64,000 nt of DNA from Pseudomonas sp. FeN3W (GCA_030263805.2 CP136011.1:845735-909734), one strand, 5' to 3'; shown: positions 48,601 through 57,990, numbered from the stretch's first letter. The notes: generated from the sequence alone by a model not told the origin. Numbers and translations are program-made.

Positions 48601-51392
48601 GTGATCGATGTCCGATTCGCACCGTTTGGACGTTGTGCATAGACCTGCGGGTAGCTTGAATGCCCCGCCTCGTAATTGTTCAGTTTGCCATATGAGCTTG
48701 TGTGGCAATAGCCAAATCCCTGGTAACGAACGTTGCAGCTATAGTCTTCGCTAACGAACTCGGCAGCAACGTCTTGCGGAGCTGTCACCTTTATATCGGG
48801 TAGATCAATACGGAAGCGCTCTCCCGCAGTCGTACCGCACGCTGTATTGCCCTCGTAGCCGATGAGTTGATAATTGCCGCCCTGAAGGAAGGTCAGGTTA
48901 ATCGACTTGGATTTGGTACTGGTATTGGCGCTGTATACATAAGTATTGTTGCTTTGTCGAAAAATGCAGAGCCGCACGTTATTAGCTTCTGTATCTAGCC
49001 GAACGTCAAAGCTTGCTGGGCAATAGGTGCTACCTGGATAGGTTACGCACATATGATCAGTTGGCGCATCGCCAAGATAGGCTACGGGCCGCTGCTCCGT
49101 CCTGGCTTTTGCGGTGACCTGAATCCTGTCCATCACCTCGCCAGAGGTTGAGGTGCCAAGGCGAGCCTCTATTTCGTAGGTGATGTCCTGGGTTTGCGTA
49201 GCAATTGGCAGCGCCAGATTGGAGAGCTTGTAGCTACTGGTTGTCTGCCAGGTTGTCCAGGATGAGCTGTTCACGTTCCGATAGTAAAGGGTTGCGGTTG
49301 CATTGCCCGATGTCGAAATCAAGAACGTGCAACTAGCGCTGAATTCATACGGAGTGCATTCAGTGCGATCTGCTGTGATCTGCTGCTGATAGGATGGGCG
49401 TTGAGCTTTTAGCGTCAGTGTCTGAAGCACATCGTTTGACCGATTGTTACCTTCGCGCAGACTGAAATTTTCAGTGCCAGAGTGAACCAGTACGTTGATT
49501 TTGGCGCCCGGTGCACCTTCCCATAGCTTAGCTTTCTTGGCGTCAGGCTCTCCATCGCGCCAGATACTGACCAGTGGAGATGTTGAAATCGAAGTCAGGG
49601 TGATATAGCAATCGTTACGCGAGTACAGCATGTTGCAGCTCGCGTTACCCGTCATTTTCCCTGTGTGGACAGGGCGAACGCCTAACAAAAATTGAGTATT
49701 CAGTAGTGGGTTTGAATACCGGGCCTGCATGCCACCATCAAAACGCAGATCAAAACGGTTATTCGTCTCGGCTAAGCCATCATAATTAAGAAGCTCAACG
49801 GTCGCGGTTCCGATCTTCTCGCTTGTACTTGAAAGCAAGCGGTCATAAGCGCGCCATACCGATGATTTATCAGTAGCGGTATAGGAAACTGTGAGCGAGC
49901 AACTGCCCCGCTGGTAATTGAATGTGCAGGTCGTTTCATCCGTTTCGAATGTGCCGGTGTACTTTTGCTTGTTACCTTTGAGGATGTAAGTTTTAAGCAA
50001 CAGCCCGTTCGGTTCATCACCCTTGCGAAGGGTGTAGCTGAGGCCAGGCTCGGTTGCATTGATTTTAAAATTGCCCTCTTTACCAGAGGCAAGAAGATTG
50101 CCAGATTCGTCCCATACCGTAGCGTGCTCACCTGAGGTCGAAAACACCATGTTCTGTTCACAGGTCGATTCGTAGTAAGGGATCATGCAGACCCCACCTA
50201 CAGGCGCAAGCGTGCCGGTATCAGGCGCCTTTACAGCCCTTAGGTCGATTCGGTCAAGGATCGCACCCGTTGGGCTTGAGCCCGCCCGCAAGTCGACACG
50301 CGCCCCCTGTGTACCCACACTAACCAAAGCCTGCCCGAATTTAGTGGCGCTGCTGAATGATTTTTCTCGAACCCAAAGCCGCCCGATATCGTTTGTCTGA
50401 TATTTGACGCGCAGATCGCAGAAATCAGTTTCGTTGAGCACGGCGCACTGGACACCATCGGGAAGGCTGAGAGATCCCTCCGGATTGACCCGATAGCCCT
50501 TTGTCATTACAGCTGACAGCAATTTGCCACCAGAAGAGAGTCCTTCACGAAGCTCGTACACGACAGGGAAATCGTAGGCCTTACCAACAGCCATGCCGCT
50601 TGGCATCCCACTGGCGATTTCCATGAGACCCGATGATTTACGCTGCCACACCGATGCAGTGGTTATCTGGCTGGTCGCCCAGCGCAGCACGATGCTGCAA
50701 GAGTCTTCACCGTAATAAATCTGGCACTGACCCTTATCGCTCGCAACGATTATGCCGCCCTTGGTGTTCTTATCGATAACTGGATAGCCGGATTCATCCA
50801 ATTCAATATCGTCACCATTACCATCAGTGCCGCCAGAACCACCCGTTCCTGGGGTGCTGGCGTCATCATTTTCCACTGGCTTGGAAGCTTCTTCTTCAGT
50901 GAGCGGTATTTCGTCCTCTTCACCCGGATAACCGCCTTCACCAGCACCTGGCTCAGGCTCAAGGGTTGCCCAACTGTCGTCCCACTCAGCGGTAACGGTA
51001 ACCGAATCGAGCACTCGGCTCGCATAGGTGTTACTTTCTTTGAGATCGTACACAAGCTCCTGGCCAAAACGCACATAGGCATCAATGACGCCATCATAGG
51101 CGTAGGCGATTTTGTAGATGAGGTCGCCATTGGTACGCCACAGTGAAGCCGGTTTGTCACGCGTGGTCATCCAGTAAAGCCGGACACGGCAATATCCAGC
51201 TTTTGAAGGCAAACGACAAGAAAGCCCTTTTGGGGCAAAAATGATTGCCTCCATTTTCTCATCGGGGGTGATTGCCTCCTCAGCCAGCCAGGCGAGCTCA
51301 GGCACATGCCTCTGAAATTTAAGACCCGCTTGTGCTGTGCACGCGAGCGCCATTAGAAAGAAGACTGAAATCAGCGATTTGAATGATTTCAT
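45696..51392 (-). CDS. Giant secreted cysteine-repeat protein, 1898 aa
   Basis: Signal peptide MKSFKSLISVFFLMALACTAQA. The body is about 14 tandem modules of 90-110 residues, most starting with two cysteines 8-10 residues apart: CQIYYGEDSC, CTFNYQRGSC, CNMLYSRNDC, CQVAYHANDC, CEGQYRQTTC. Each pair is followed by a strand and often a VW pair, so each module is probably a disulfide-pinned beta-sandwich. A Gly/Thr/Glu-rich linker lies near 160-200. The C-terminal end is a distinct domain with more cysteines. No anchor is seen. It is likely a surface or secreted fibre, adhesin or pilus-tip-like protein, fed by the nearby DsbB. Confidence 0.87.
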   Translation of the reverse strand: MKSFKSLISVFFLMALACTAQAGLKFQRHVPELAWLAEEAITPDEKMEAIIFAPKGLSCRLPSKAGYCRVRLYWMTTRDKPASLWRTNGDLIYKIAYAYDGVIDAYVRFGQELVYDLKESNTYASRVLDSVTVTAEWDDSWATLEPEPGAGEGGYPGEEDEIPLTEEEASKPVENDDASTPGTGGSGGTDGNGDDIELDESGYPVIDKNTKGGIIVASDKGQCQIYYGEDSCSIVLRWATSQITTASVWQRKSSGLMEIASGMPSGMAVGKAYDFPVVYELREGLSSGGKLLSAVMTKGYRVNPEGSLSLPDGVQCAVLNETDFCDLRVKYQTNDIGRLWVREKSFSSATKFGQALVSVGTQGARVDLRAGSSPTGAILDRIDLRAVKAPDTGTLAPVGGVCMIPYYESTCEQNMVFSTSGEHATVWDESGNLLASGKEGNFKINATEPGLSYTLRKGDEPNGLLLKTYILKGNKQKYTGTFETDETTCTFNYQRGSCSLTVSYTATDKSSVWRAYDRLLSSTSEKIGTATVELLNYDGLAETNNRFDLRFDGGMQARYSNPLLNTQFLLGVRPVHTGKMTGNASCNMLYSRNDCYITLTSISTSPLVSIWRDGEPDAKKAKLWEGAPGAKINVLVHSGTENFSLREGNNRSNDVLQTLTLKAQRPSYQQQITADRTECTPYEFSASCTFLISTSGNATATLYYRNVNSSSWTTWQTTSSYKLSNLALPIATQTQDITYEIEARLGTSTSGEVMDRIQVTAKARTEQRPVAYLGDAPTDHMCVTYPGSTYCPASFDVRLDTEANNVRLCIFRQSNNTYVYSANTSTKSKSINLTFLQGGNYQLIGYEGNTACGTTAGERFRIDLPDIKVTAPQDVAAEFVSEDYSCNVRYQGFGYCHTSSYGKLNNYEAGHSSYPQVYAQRPNGANRTSITTLNSAEDFSLGSLYIAEGEVDVLYELRVASNGQVSANDPVIDTVIVNHGWSKNVAYVYPARTPTGSYASTSYVASHQVPYYYARSYANSTYEAPSACLLNINQTTCPWHFWLRVSTGSSYASLYIRDQYITSTTGTVHGNTVMTEGTHRIEVREGAEPGARQNNLLDGYDFVVTRPEYWGTISIQDPLPTVSYYGYNVPTSFTIKSNTSAYLFREDTKALICTISPWYTALEQAATCSQNLTAGTYTLTLKSRSDYADSDAVVFDQKTFTTEHRVNEGSFSQDSYAPQFFSTCQVAYHANDCGIWFDYRVTGGTSSLKAGSMCIMTHAGSVIKGIELTGGGTTYGHVQQRVPRGATKLIMVDGLNCPENIEETEIPIFQVAEISTTDTYPTGTIRATGVTIAEDSANDQFICTRRFFGETCEYTMHSRSYPTKATYSDYYTFSSMYKNQAFYTYSSSTPQSVSIAQTLPHGADVATYETVVCKTGSSSSAANCPRTDETVMDKTTVRIHLPDYTGEITTPNGDFCEGQYRQTTCNMQIKATSDSAKITLYRDGVQIKQVTEGLIDEPFVLPLKPNGLKTKLTLYDGDVNLGRVLHEVEVYAKEFDPAEFEFTNQKSGSTDDLAYIACSNSNIIEGQTSKTCQLDIAYKSDASKKDVTAASQMAFSGSNQSVVVQGNGISPATITETNTSPVSNYAWYSDNHYTFSQGSVVSKRQGTQFVQDRLNVKTGNTAVGSNYLGGYSGITLNTSGYFRKNYQTSSTTRYLNYTSSCPATNGSKKLYSTYNSSYCRDCYGVNEAYEWHIDHYHYRTVYYDYRNTCYYYSTEEGTRNFFTVKGGVQIDDITLSAPDSCFTDSMDNNYSCGRVTYNTYYKSIANGLNTFSINTSSTYGTRKLFYRVRSLTEDNKSRLVDPTISFGTTTRPLELDGSWHYISFNGAAAPNTMVSASLYSEGLSKTIYIDIFAETEPN

Positions 51393-51393
51393 T

Positions 51394-52272
51394 TTATTTT
51401 TCGACCACTGTTGAGACGAGCGTGCGCTTGTTCAGTCGGTTGCGCAGTTCGTTAGTAAACGCTTGGTATTGGCCATCTTTGGCCATGATGCTGAAATGAT
51501 CTTCTGGGTTCTCGATGGATAAAGGCTCGTCGGAATGCCCCAGTGTATTGATAAATGCCTGCCAGGCTTCGGCATATTCAGTCAGCATCCGGCCATCGCT
51601 ATCGGTTTTCGTAGCGCTGACCAGTTCGTTGAGCAGCAGGGTGCTGACCATGGACGTGTATGATTGAATTTGCCTACTATCGAGCGCCTGCGCCAATTGA
51701 TAAGAGGCTTCACCCACTGGCATGTCCATCTCGATGACGGCAGACAACGCCTTATCCGAAGGGTTGATCAGAGCTTGGTATCCCAAGAATTTCTTGTAGA
51801 GCGCGCCACTGTCGAACATGTCGCCCGATGCTTTGTTTTCGAGTACTGCTTTTGGAATCGAGCCGATTGGATGCTGCGGCTCAGCTTTATAGCGCCCCAC
51901 TAAAAACACGTTGAGCGCTTGCTGCTCTTCTTTCGACACCGACCCATTGTTCATGACCAACAGGGCTGTCAATGCAGCCAGCCGATCCTCGACATTGGCC
52001 ATATCCGGGCTAAAGGACACACTTTTGCTGACCAACCTGGGGGCGCTTGTTTCGCTCAAAGGCGCAGCGGGCCTGACCATGCTTACGATCATCATGAGGC
52101 TGGCGAGTGACAAAATAACAATGGCCGTTATTGCCGTCAGATAAGGCCAGTGGCGAGATTCTGTGCGAGTATTTTCGCGGCGCTTGTCCATTTCACTCTC
52201 GATGCGCTTATCGATGTGGTCAAGAATCTGCTTGATCGGCTGAGCGCCAGGCTTTTCGGTAGGGGTGGTCAT
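51394..52272 (-). CDS. Bitopic membrane protein, partner of the 1898-aa protein
   Basis: A 292-aa protein from ATG 52272 (CGAGGAATTG upstream). A charged cytoplasmic N-terminus of about 45 residues is followed by one membrane helix (ITAIVILSLASLMMIVSMV, about 46-66) and a periplasmic helical domain. One base separates its stop from the next start, so it is tightly coupled to the giant secreted gene and may help to export or anchor it. A near-perfect palindrome lies upstream at 52314-52328. Confidence 0.76.
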   Translation of the reverse strand: MTTPTEKPGAQPIKQILDHIDKRIESEMDKRRENTRTESRHWPYLTAITAIVILSLASLMMIVSMVRPAAPLSETSAPRLVSKSVSFSPDMANVEDRLAALTALLVMNNGSVSKEEQQALNVFLVGRYKAEPQHPIGSIPKAVLENKASGDMFDSGALYKKFLGYQALINPSDKALSAVIEMDMPVGEASYQLAQALDSRQIQSYTSMVSTLLLNELVSATKTDSDGRMLTEYAEAWQAFINTLGHSDEPLSIENPEDHFSIMAKDGQYQAFTNELRNRLNKRTLVSTVVEK

Positions 52273-52313
52273 CACAATTCCTCGGACAATATGCCAGAAT
52301 GATCCATGATTTA

Positions 52314-52328
52314 ATGACAGCATGTCAA
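52314..52328 (-). promoter_or_regulatory. Near-perfect palindromic operator
   Basis: On the minus strand TTGAC-ATGCT-GTCAT, one mismatch from the perfect palindrome, 42 nt before ATG 52272. A good -10 at normal spacing is not obvious. Confidence 0.45.
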
Positions 52329-52409
52329 TAAAAACGTATTAGATTGTAAGTGTTGCATCGCCAGTGTGATCATAAAAATACTAATTTTTTACAAGTATGA
52401 GTGACTCAA

Positions 52410-54011
52410 ATGTTTCACATGAATGAAGCCGCCCAGCAGGACAAAGACGCCTTGTCAATGGCGCAGCTCAAGCTCTGCGTCCTAGCCATCACCAAGCAGT
52501 TGCACAGACGAGAGGAACCGCTTACGGTTCTTGATCTTTTTGAGATTGCATCGGCGCAAGGACTCGACCTGGCTAAATCTGACGAGGTACTCGACGCCTA
52601 CAAGCAAATATCGCCTATGGCATGGGTCGAGAACGGTGGATCATCCTGTTTTACCTGCGTCAGAAAGGGCGAGTCATACAGCCACGTCGCGGAACATTCA
52701 GCCACTATGCTCAGAGAAGCGCAATGGAGAGGTCAGGCTGGCCTTTCTGATCTTGGTAAGCTGTTTAGCGCTAACCCTGATTTTATGAAGCTACTGCCGC
52801 CCATAACACATGCCTTGTCAGTGTTCAGTCTGAGGCAGACATCGACCTACGCCAAGGCTATTCACAATCGCTATGCTGGTTATGAGCGTTGGTACATCGA
52901 CTACATGGCCAAGATTGACCAAGTCACGGAAGCGGTTTCGGTTAAATTGTTCGACACGCTTTACCATCGACAGTGGGTCTCGTTGCTCAAGGATGCATTT
53001 GGTGAAAAAATGAAGCTTGGCCTGGAAGCCACAAGCTTCATGATTGATTTGTACAAAAGCCGAGGTGCTACGGCTGTCATGGATTGCCTGGAGTTCCGGG
53101 ACGTTGCGTATATTAGTTTTTTGGTTCCAATCGCTCTCGAAACCCTTGAACTGGGGGCGATTGATGCCGATCAATGTACTGATGTTCTGATCAATGGTGT
53201 AAGAGGGGGCTTGGCGAATCAAGAACTGCAAAGAGCCTTAGCTAGGTGGCTTGTTGATTCCAAGGATAAGCCTCGCTTCTTAGTGACGGGCAACTGCGAT
53301 GACGGGCAAACGGAGGTTAGGCGCTTTTGGCTAGAGGTTCTGCCCGGCACTCTGAATGCTTCACCGGAGTCAGCGTTTTCTCCTATTCACGGAGCACTTA
53401 ACGCTCGCTACATAGAAGAGAAAATCCGTTTTGATGCCAATGGGGTTGTGAATCGCACATTTGAGCAAGCCAGAGAAGGGGTCAGGGCGTATTTATCAAT
53501 CACAGAGACCGCACGCCTGAGCGCTGTTGAATATTTCACCAGAATAAATGATATCGAAAAAGCTGTGTCACTCTGCAAAGAATTTTGTACAGGAGAGGCA
53601 TTAAAAGAATACCTTTTTTCGATTGCCAAAACCTATGCTGCGCCCGTTACTCGTTTGAGAATGCTCAGTAACAACTTCTTTCCGTTTGAGAATGAAAATC
53701 ACTGCACACAACGGATATGTGAGTTTGGCCCAGAATTTTCGGCTGAGGTTGGCCGTGCACTGTGCCAAATATTTGAGCGGAAAAGCACCGCGCCAAGACT
53801 GCTGCAAATGCCAGGCGCCATGCCTTATTTGAGATGCCTGGCGGAACAGGACGGCTGGGATGATGAAAAGAAATTTGGTTTTGCCCATGCCTTCAGGAGC
53901 TGGCCAATTCGCAAGGCACTGTTGATTGGGCTGGATGTTCCTAGCGGGTTTTATCGAAGACTTCCCCCAGGCCAGAGGGGCAAATTGATAAGCAATGATT
54001 TGGAGATATAA
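52410..54011 (+). CDS. Orphan helical protein with C-terminal hydrophobic motif
   Basis: About 533 aa; the start is uncertain among ATG 52410, 52419 and GTG 52401. A soluble helical protein ending RGKLISNDLEI. No family is recognised. Monocistronic, closed by the terminator at 54019. Confidence 0.76.
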   Translation: MFHMNEAAQQDKDALSMAQLKLCVLAITKQLHRREEPLTVLDLFEIASAQGLDLAKSDEVLDAYKQISPMAWVENGGSSCFTCVRKGESYSHVAEHSATMLREAQWRGQAGLSDLGKLFSANPDFMKLLPPITHALSVFSLRQTSTYAKAIHNRYAGYERWYIDYMAKIDQVTEAVSVKLFDTLYHRQWVSLLKDAFGEKMKLGLEATSFMIDLYKSRGATAVMDCLEFRDVAYISFLVPIALETLELGAIDADQCTDVLINGVRGGLANQELQRALARWLVDSKDKPRFLVTGNCDDGQTEVRRFWLEVLPGTLNASPESAFSPIHGALNARYIEEKIRFDANGVVNRTFEQAREGVRAYLSITETARLSAVEYFTRINDIEKAVSLCKEFCTGEALKEYLFSIAKTYAAPVTRLRMLSNNFFPFENENHCTQRICEFGPEFSAEVGRALCQIFERKSTAPRLLQMPGAMPYLRCLAEQDGWDDEKKFGFAHAFRSWPIRKALLIGLDVPSGFYRRLPPGQRGKLISNDLEI

Positions 54012-54018
54012 ACGAAAG

Positions 54019-54042
54019 ACCGCCAGCAAGCTGGCGGTTTTT
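54019..54042. terminator. Bidirectional terminator
   Basis: ACCGCCAGC-AA-GCTGGCGGT followed by TTTT on the plus strand, preceded by AAAG on the minus. It lies between the convergent genes 52410 and 54051. Confidence 0.8.
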
Positions 54043-54050
54043 ATGGAAGC

Positions 54051-56060
54051 TTAAGCGGCGACTTCTTTGAGGGTAGGGGAGTAGGACGCCGCGATTTCCA
54101 CATGATCATCAAAGAACCTGTGCAGGTACGGGATTACATCATCGAGTGTCATCACGTATTGGTTCATGAGCAGGGTCACGATGGTGTCAGAAAGCTCGCC
54201 ATACATAGCCAACACGATCTTCGTTTGCTCGAAAAGCTCAGCGGCTTTTTCCTCGATCTGCTCGATGCGCGCCCCGTGGGTGTCATATCCCATTTTCGAA
54301 AGCATTCCGTAGTTGAGCTTACAGCTGTTGTAGTAGCCAACCTCGTTAAACATCACATTAAGCATCTCGGTCACTTTCTGGATGTCGTTATGGGCACCCG
54401 CTGTAACACCTGCCTCTTTGTAATAGATCTCCTCGTTCGCCATGCCACCATAGAGCTCGCAAATCTTTTGCTCGTAGTCACGCCGAGTTTGAAGAGGCAC
54501 ATCCTCTGTCTTGCTAAGCACGAAGCCTAGCGCGCCCAGCTTAGAGACCGATTCGGTCGAGATCTTGATGACATTGAGGTTGTCATACAGCTTGCTAGCA
54601 TCGCCCTTGAGCTCGATCATTGCATGGTGCACCTGCATCAGGAAGTGACCTGCTTCATGCACGGCAATGATGTTTCGCTTGTTATTCATCTTGTCCGTGG
54701 TGGCTCGGTCAGTCAGCCCAACCGCGACCCGCTCGAACGCTTCGAGCAGGGTACTCTGGTCGATCTTCTTGAGCCCTTGAACCGCCATAAGGCTGGCGCG
54801 AGCGATCAATGTTTCAAGGATGGCTGGGCTCATGCCATTTGTAATCCCGGCAATGTGGTTTAGATCCACCTTGTCGCACACCTTGTCATCCGTACGCTTT
54901 GCCAGAAGGCGGCGCATGATTTCACGTCGCTCTTCATGGTTAGGCAAGCGGAAATTGATTTTCAGGTGGAAGCGGCGAAGCATGGCTTCATCCATCACCA
55001 TCTTGTGTTCATCGAAGTTCGAAGCGACGACCCAGATGATTTCGACTCCCTTCTTGGTGTTGACACCGTCAAGCAGGGAGAGCAACGACGTGGTGGTGTC
55101 GTTGTCGTACTTCGAGTTGGTCTGCCGCTGACGAGTGAGGAGGACGGACTCGGCCTCATCCAGGAAGATGATGGCGCGTTTTTGCTTCAGAGCGCGCTGG
55201 TAGAGCTTTTTGAGTGTACGTGGGCCGCCACCAACATAGCCTGACTCAAGGCTTGATGCTGAGGCGTAGAACATTGGGATGTTAAGGCGCTTTGCCAGAC
55301 AACGAGCAATCTTGGTTTTGCCGGTGCCCGCAGGGCCAGTCATCATGACGTTGAAGGGCTTATCTACACCATATTCCTTATAAAGCTCACGAGAGGAAAT
55401 CATCTCTTCAAGCTGAAGCAGCTCGCGCTTGATGTCATTCATGCCGACCAGGTCATCAATGTCATCATCGATGTTTTCAGGCTTGAACATGTCGATGGTA
55501 TTGGTGATGGAGCCGCTTTGCATACGCAGCAGGAAAATCAGGAGAATGATCATCAGCAGCACGCTGCCAAACAGCTTCATGAATCCAACGCCTGCGTCTG
55601 TCGCCCGCTGCTTTGCAATCAGTGCCACAGGGTCACTTGCCATGCCGAAACGATCACCAATTCCGCTCAGGCTACTTCTCACGCTGTAATCAAAAGCAGG
55701 ATTTGTCTTCAAAAAATCATCGAGGATGATCGAAGAATATTGACTGAAAGCTGAGTAGGTGACGTCCTTGTAAATCAGTACTTCAGCGCTGCCTGCGAAG
55801 CGCAGCGCGATGTAGCGCGAGCCAAATGTTGAGTTGTCGATTGTGATCATCTTCTCAACCCCGCTTAGCTTTTCAGCGGTGATCGAGAACAGCTCATCAC
55901 CCTCCTTGATGGAGTATCGCTTATCACCCTGATCAACCACCTGCTCCTGGCCTTCCTCGGCCACAACGGTCGGTGTTACCTGAGCGACGAAAAAGGTGTA
56001 ATAGAGGGGCGTCAGCAAGAAAAAGAACACCAAAGCTCTCACGAGCATCTTAAGCAGCAT
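54051..56060 (-). CDS. FtsH/i-AAA-type membrane protease
   Basis: A 669-aa protein from ATG 56060 (TGGAGAG upstream). Two membrane segments (about 5-25 and 155-180, VLLMIILLIFLL) flank a large periplasmic region. Then follow AAA+ Walker A GPAGTGKT (about 240), Walker B IIFLDEAES, sensor R in DEAMLRRFH, and zinc protease HEAGH (about 467) with the third ligand Asp in AGAHNDIQK. Complete and probably active in ATP-driven degradation of membrane or tagged proteins. The N-terminal region is longer than in host FtsH. Its promoter carries the perfect palindrome. Confidence 0.93.
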   Translation of the reverse strand: MLLKMLVRALVFFFLLTPLYYTFFVAQVTPTVVAEEGQEQVVDQGDKRYSIKEGDELFSITAEKLSGVEKMITIDNSTFGSRYIALRFAGSAEVLIYKDVTYSAFSQYSSIILDDFLKTNPAFDYSVRSSLSGIGDRFGMASDPVALIAKQRATDAGVGFMKLFGSVLLMIILLIFLLRMQSGSITNTIDMFKPENIDDDIDDLVGMNDIKRELLQLEEMISSRELYKEYGVDKPFNVMMTGPAGTGKTKIARCLAKRLNIPMFYASASSLESGYVGGGPRTLKKLYQRALKQKRAIIFLDEAESVLLTRQRQTNSKYDNDTTTSLLSLLDGVNTKKGVEIIWVVASNFDEHKMVMDEAMLRRFHLKINFRLPNHEERREIMRRLLAKRTDDKVCDKVDLNHIAGITNGMSPAILETLIARASLMAVQGLKKIDQSTLLEAFERVAVGLTDRATTDKMNNKRNIIAVHEAGHFLMQVHHAMIELKGDASKLYDNLNVIKISTESVSKLGALGFVLSKTEDVPLQTRRDYEQKICELYGGMANEEIYYKEAGVTAGAHNDIQKVTEMLNVMFNEVGYYNSCKLNYGMLSKMGYDTHGARIEQIEEKAAELFEQTKIVLAMYGELSDTIVTLLMNQYVMTLDDVIPYLHRFFDDHVEIAASYSPTLKEVAA

Positions 56061-56085
56061 TGTGACTCTCCATAGAATTTGAATC

Positions 56086-56113
56086 AGTATGACAGAAATT
56101 GACGATTCGTCAA
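56086..56113 (-). promoter_or_regulatory. Promoter of FtsH-like gene with palindromic operator
   Basis: Minus strand: -35 TTGACG (56113-56108), 16 nt, -10 CATACT (56091-56086). The -35 is the left arm of TTGAC-GAATC-GTCAA (56099-56113). A further TGTCAATT half-site lies at 56121-56128. Confidence 0.7.
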
Positions 56114-56185
56114 TGCCTGTTGTCAATTTACATGGTTCCAAAGGTGGATGCGTACCTGCCATACTGAGCAAAATGAGGGCATCGC

Positions 56186-57010
56186 ATGAGCAATAGAGCC
56201 AGCATACCAGCAAGCGATGAAGTGGTAGATATCATAGCCACATTAGATCGAACCCGTGCAAACAAGCTGTTTACAGGCAATTCTCTTATTGGCCTTCATG
56301 AGCCCATTGTCCTAGCCTTGTCAGGCCCTGCCTGGACGCTTAAACGAGCCTACGAGCAAAGGGCTGTATTCATCCAGTCATTTAGACCGCACACGCACGT
56401 GTCTGATGACTACAGACGCCTCTTCATGGCAATGGCTGAGGCTGGTCATACCCAAGGGGTTCTGGGAATGATCCACGCAACTGGGCGAAAAGATCGCTGC
56501 TTTGCTGGTAATCAGCCACTCATTAGTATGGGTACGCTGACCGCCATGGTCAGCTATGACAGCACGTTGATCGCGCCCGTTGTGCATTTTCTATCACGCG
56601 CAGCGACGAGCATGCTGCCTGAAGAACCTGGCGCGCTGTTCAAGGCCTTGATAAAGGGCTTTGACCCAGATTCCCTATACGCTGGCCGCTGGCTTGAGGC
56701 CATCCAGCGGCAGGTGAGTAGTCGCAGCCTGGAAACGCTTGGCATGAAAGGGGAGATGAGTCAGGCGCCCTACTGGGTGGCTCAGTTTCTCATTGCCAAA
56801 ACACCGGAGAAAACGGCAGTTGCGTCAGCCGTTGTGGCAGGCATGATTTCAAAAAAAGAGCTATCGGTCGATGACATCACAGGCCTGAATCTCGATACGG
56901 GCCAAAAAATGAGGTTGGTCAAGGGGCTTGGGCTTAGCCAAGAAGCCATGGGGTTCAAACGTGTCATTTCGTCGAGAAATCATAGTATCGAGCCATCCTA
57001 CCAGCTTTGA
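56186..57010 (+). CDS. Orphan protein with C-terminal hydrophobic motif, 274 aa
   Basis: ATG 56186 with GAGGG upstream. Helical and soluble; ends SIEPSYQL, a weaker fit to the shared ending. It is divergent from the FtsH-like gene. Its TGA stop (57008-57010) lies inside the palindrome controlling the next gene. Unknown function. Confidence 0.74.
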   Translation: MSNRASIPASDEVVDIIATLDRTRANKLFTGNSLIGLHEPIVLALSGPAWTLKRAYEQRAVFIQSFRPHTHVSDDYRRLFMAMAEAGHTQGVLGMIHATGRKDRCFAGNQPLISMGTLTAMVSYDSTLIAPVVHFLSRAATSMLPEEPGALFKALIKGFDPDSLYAGRWLEAIQRQVSSRSLETLGMKGEMSQAPYWVAQFLIAKTPEKTAVASAVVAGMISKKELSVDDITGLNLDTGQKMRLVKGLGLSQEAMGFKRVISSRNHSIEPSYQL

Positions 57011-57042
57011 CGACTTGTCAATTTGTTCGTATCTGTTATGAT
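57007..57042 (+). promoter_or_regulatory. Promoter with palindromic operator
   Basis: Palindrome TTGAC-GACTT-GTCAA (57007-57021). The promoter uses the right arm: -35 TTGTCA (57015-57020), 16 nt, -10 TATGAT (57037-57042). Confidence 0.65.
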
Positions 57043-57066
57043 TCTTTCTCAGAAGAGGATCATGAT

Positions 57067-57945
57067 ATGTATAGAATTTCGACCGTACTTGTATTGCTAT
57101 TGGCAGCCGGTATCGCAGATGCGCAAGACAGCCATGATGAGAAGGCGGTCATCGATTCCCCTTTTACTCCAGCTGTTTTCAAGGTTGTCGAGGCCACGCA
57201 GCAGTCGCTTGATGAGGCTTTTGGCCCTGTGGAATCTCAAATGGCAGACGAGCTCAGCAAAGCCTCAAAGCAGATCCTCGCGCACCCAGTCGTCTTTAAG
57301 GCCCTCGTTACCAATGCTCAGGCCAGGCAAGCAGCTGACCATGAGGATGAGGAAGAGTCTCAGGAAGTTTCTCATGGAAAATACGCAAAGCTTGCCATGG
57401 CTGGATTGCAAACTGCGCTCAGGCAGAGTCCAGGCGTCATGACACGGCAGGAGCTGGCCAATCGAGCTGTATTGATTTCACAAGTGGCTCGCTATTACGG
57501 CAAACATGACCCCTCGATGTGCAGGTATCTACCACAGGATTTTTCCATTTTACTGAATGTTGATGCACCCTGGGTCTCTGAAGTTGAAGAATCAGTATTG
57601 GAGCAGGCAATTGCTGACGAGAAGGATGCACTTGTCAGATATTACAATGGCGTCATGCCCATTATTATCGTGGACGCTGACGTCCAAACAATTTTCTCGA
57701 AGTTCGCGATGGAATGGCTAGCAGGTCTTGATTCAAAGACTAAGTCAGAAATCGCATCAGCTAGAAACCTTGGCGATTATTGCACCTTATGGAGCCAACT
57801 ACTAAAAGACGGCGCCAGAATGTCATCCAGCTTTCCTCAAGCCGCACATAAGGTGCTATTACCCCTGATGACGATGCCAACTCGCGGCTGGCTTGATGTT
57901 GGCCGCTGGGGCTTCATTCAAAATCAAGTTAGAACCAACAATTGA
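57067..57945 (+). CDS. Exported protein, 292 aa
   Basis: ATG 57067 (AGAGGAT upstream) begins a signal peptide MYRISTVLVLLLAAGIADA. The mature part is helical, with an acidic patch (DHEDEEESQE) near residue 100. Probably periplasmic; no family is recognised. It is under the palindrome-bearing promoter and followed by 57991. Confidence 0.75.
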   Translation: MYRISTVLVLLLAAGIADAQDSHDEKAVIDSPFTPAVFKVVEATQQSLDEAFGPVESQMADELSKASKQILAHPVVFKALVTNAQARQAADHEDEEESQEVSHGKYAKLAMAGLQTALRQSPGVMTRQELANRAVLISQVARYYGKHDPSMCRYLPQDFSILLNVDAPWVSEVEESVLEQAIADEKDALVRYYNGVMPIIIVDADVQTIFSKFAMEWLAGLDSKTKSEIASARNLGDYCTLWSQLLKDGARMSSSFPQAAHKVLLPLMTMPTRGWLDVGRWGFIQNQVRTNN

Positions 57946-57990
57946 ATAAAAATACATTCAAAGTTATTATAAGAATAAAGAGGGTTCACC

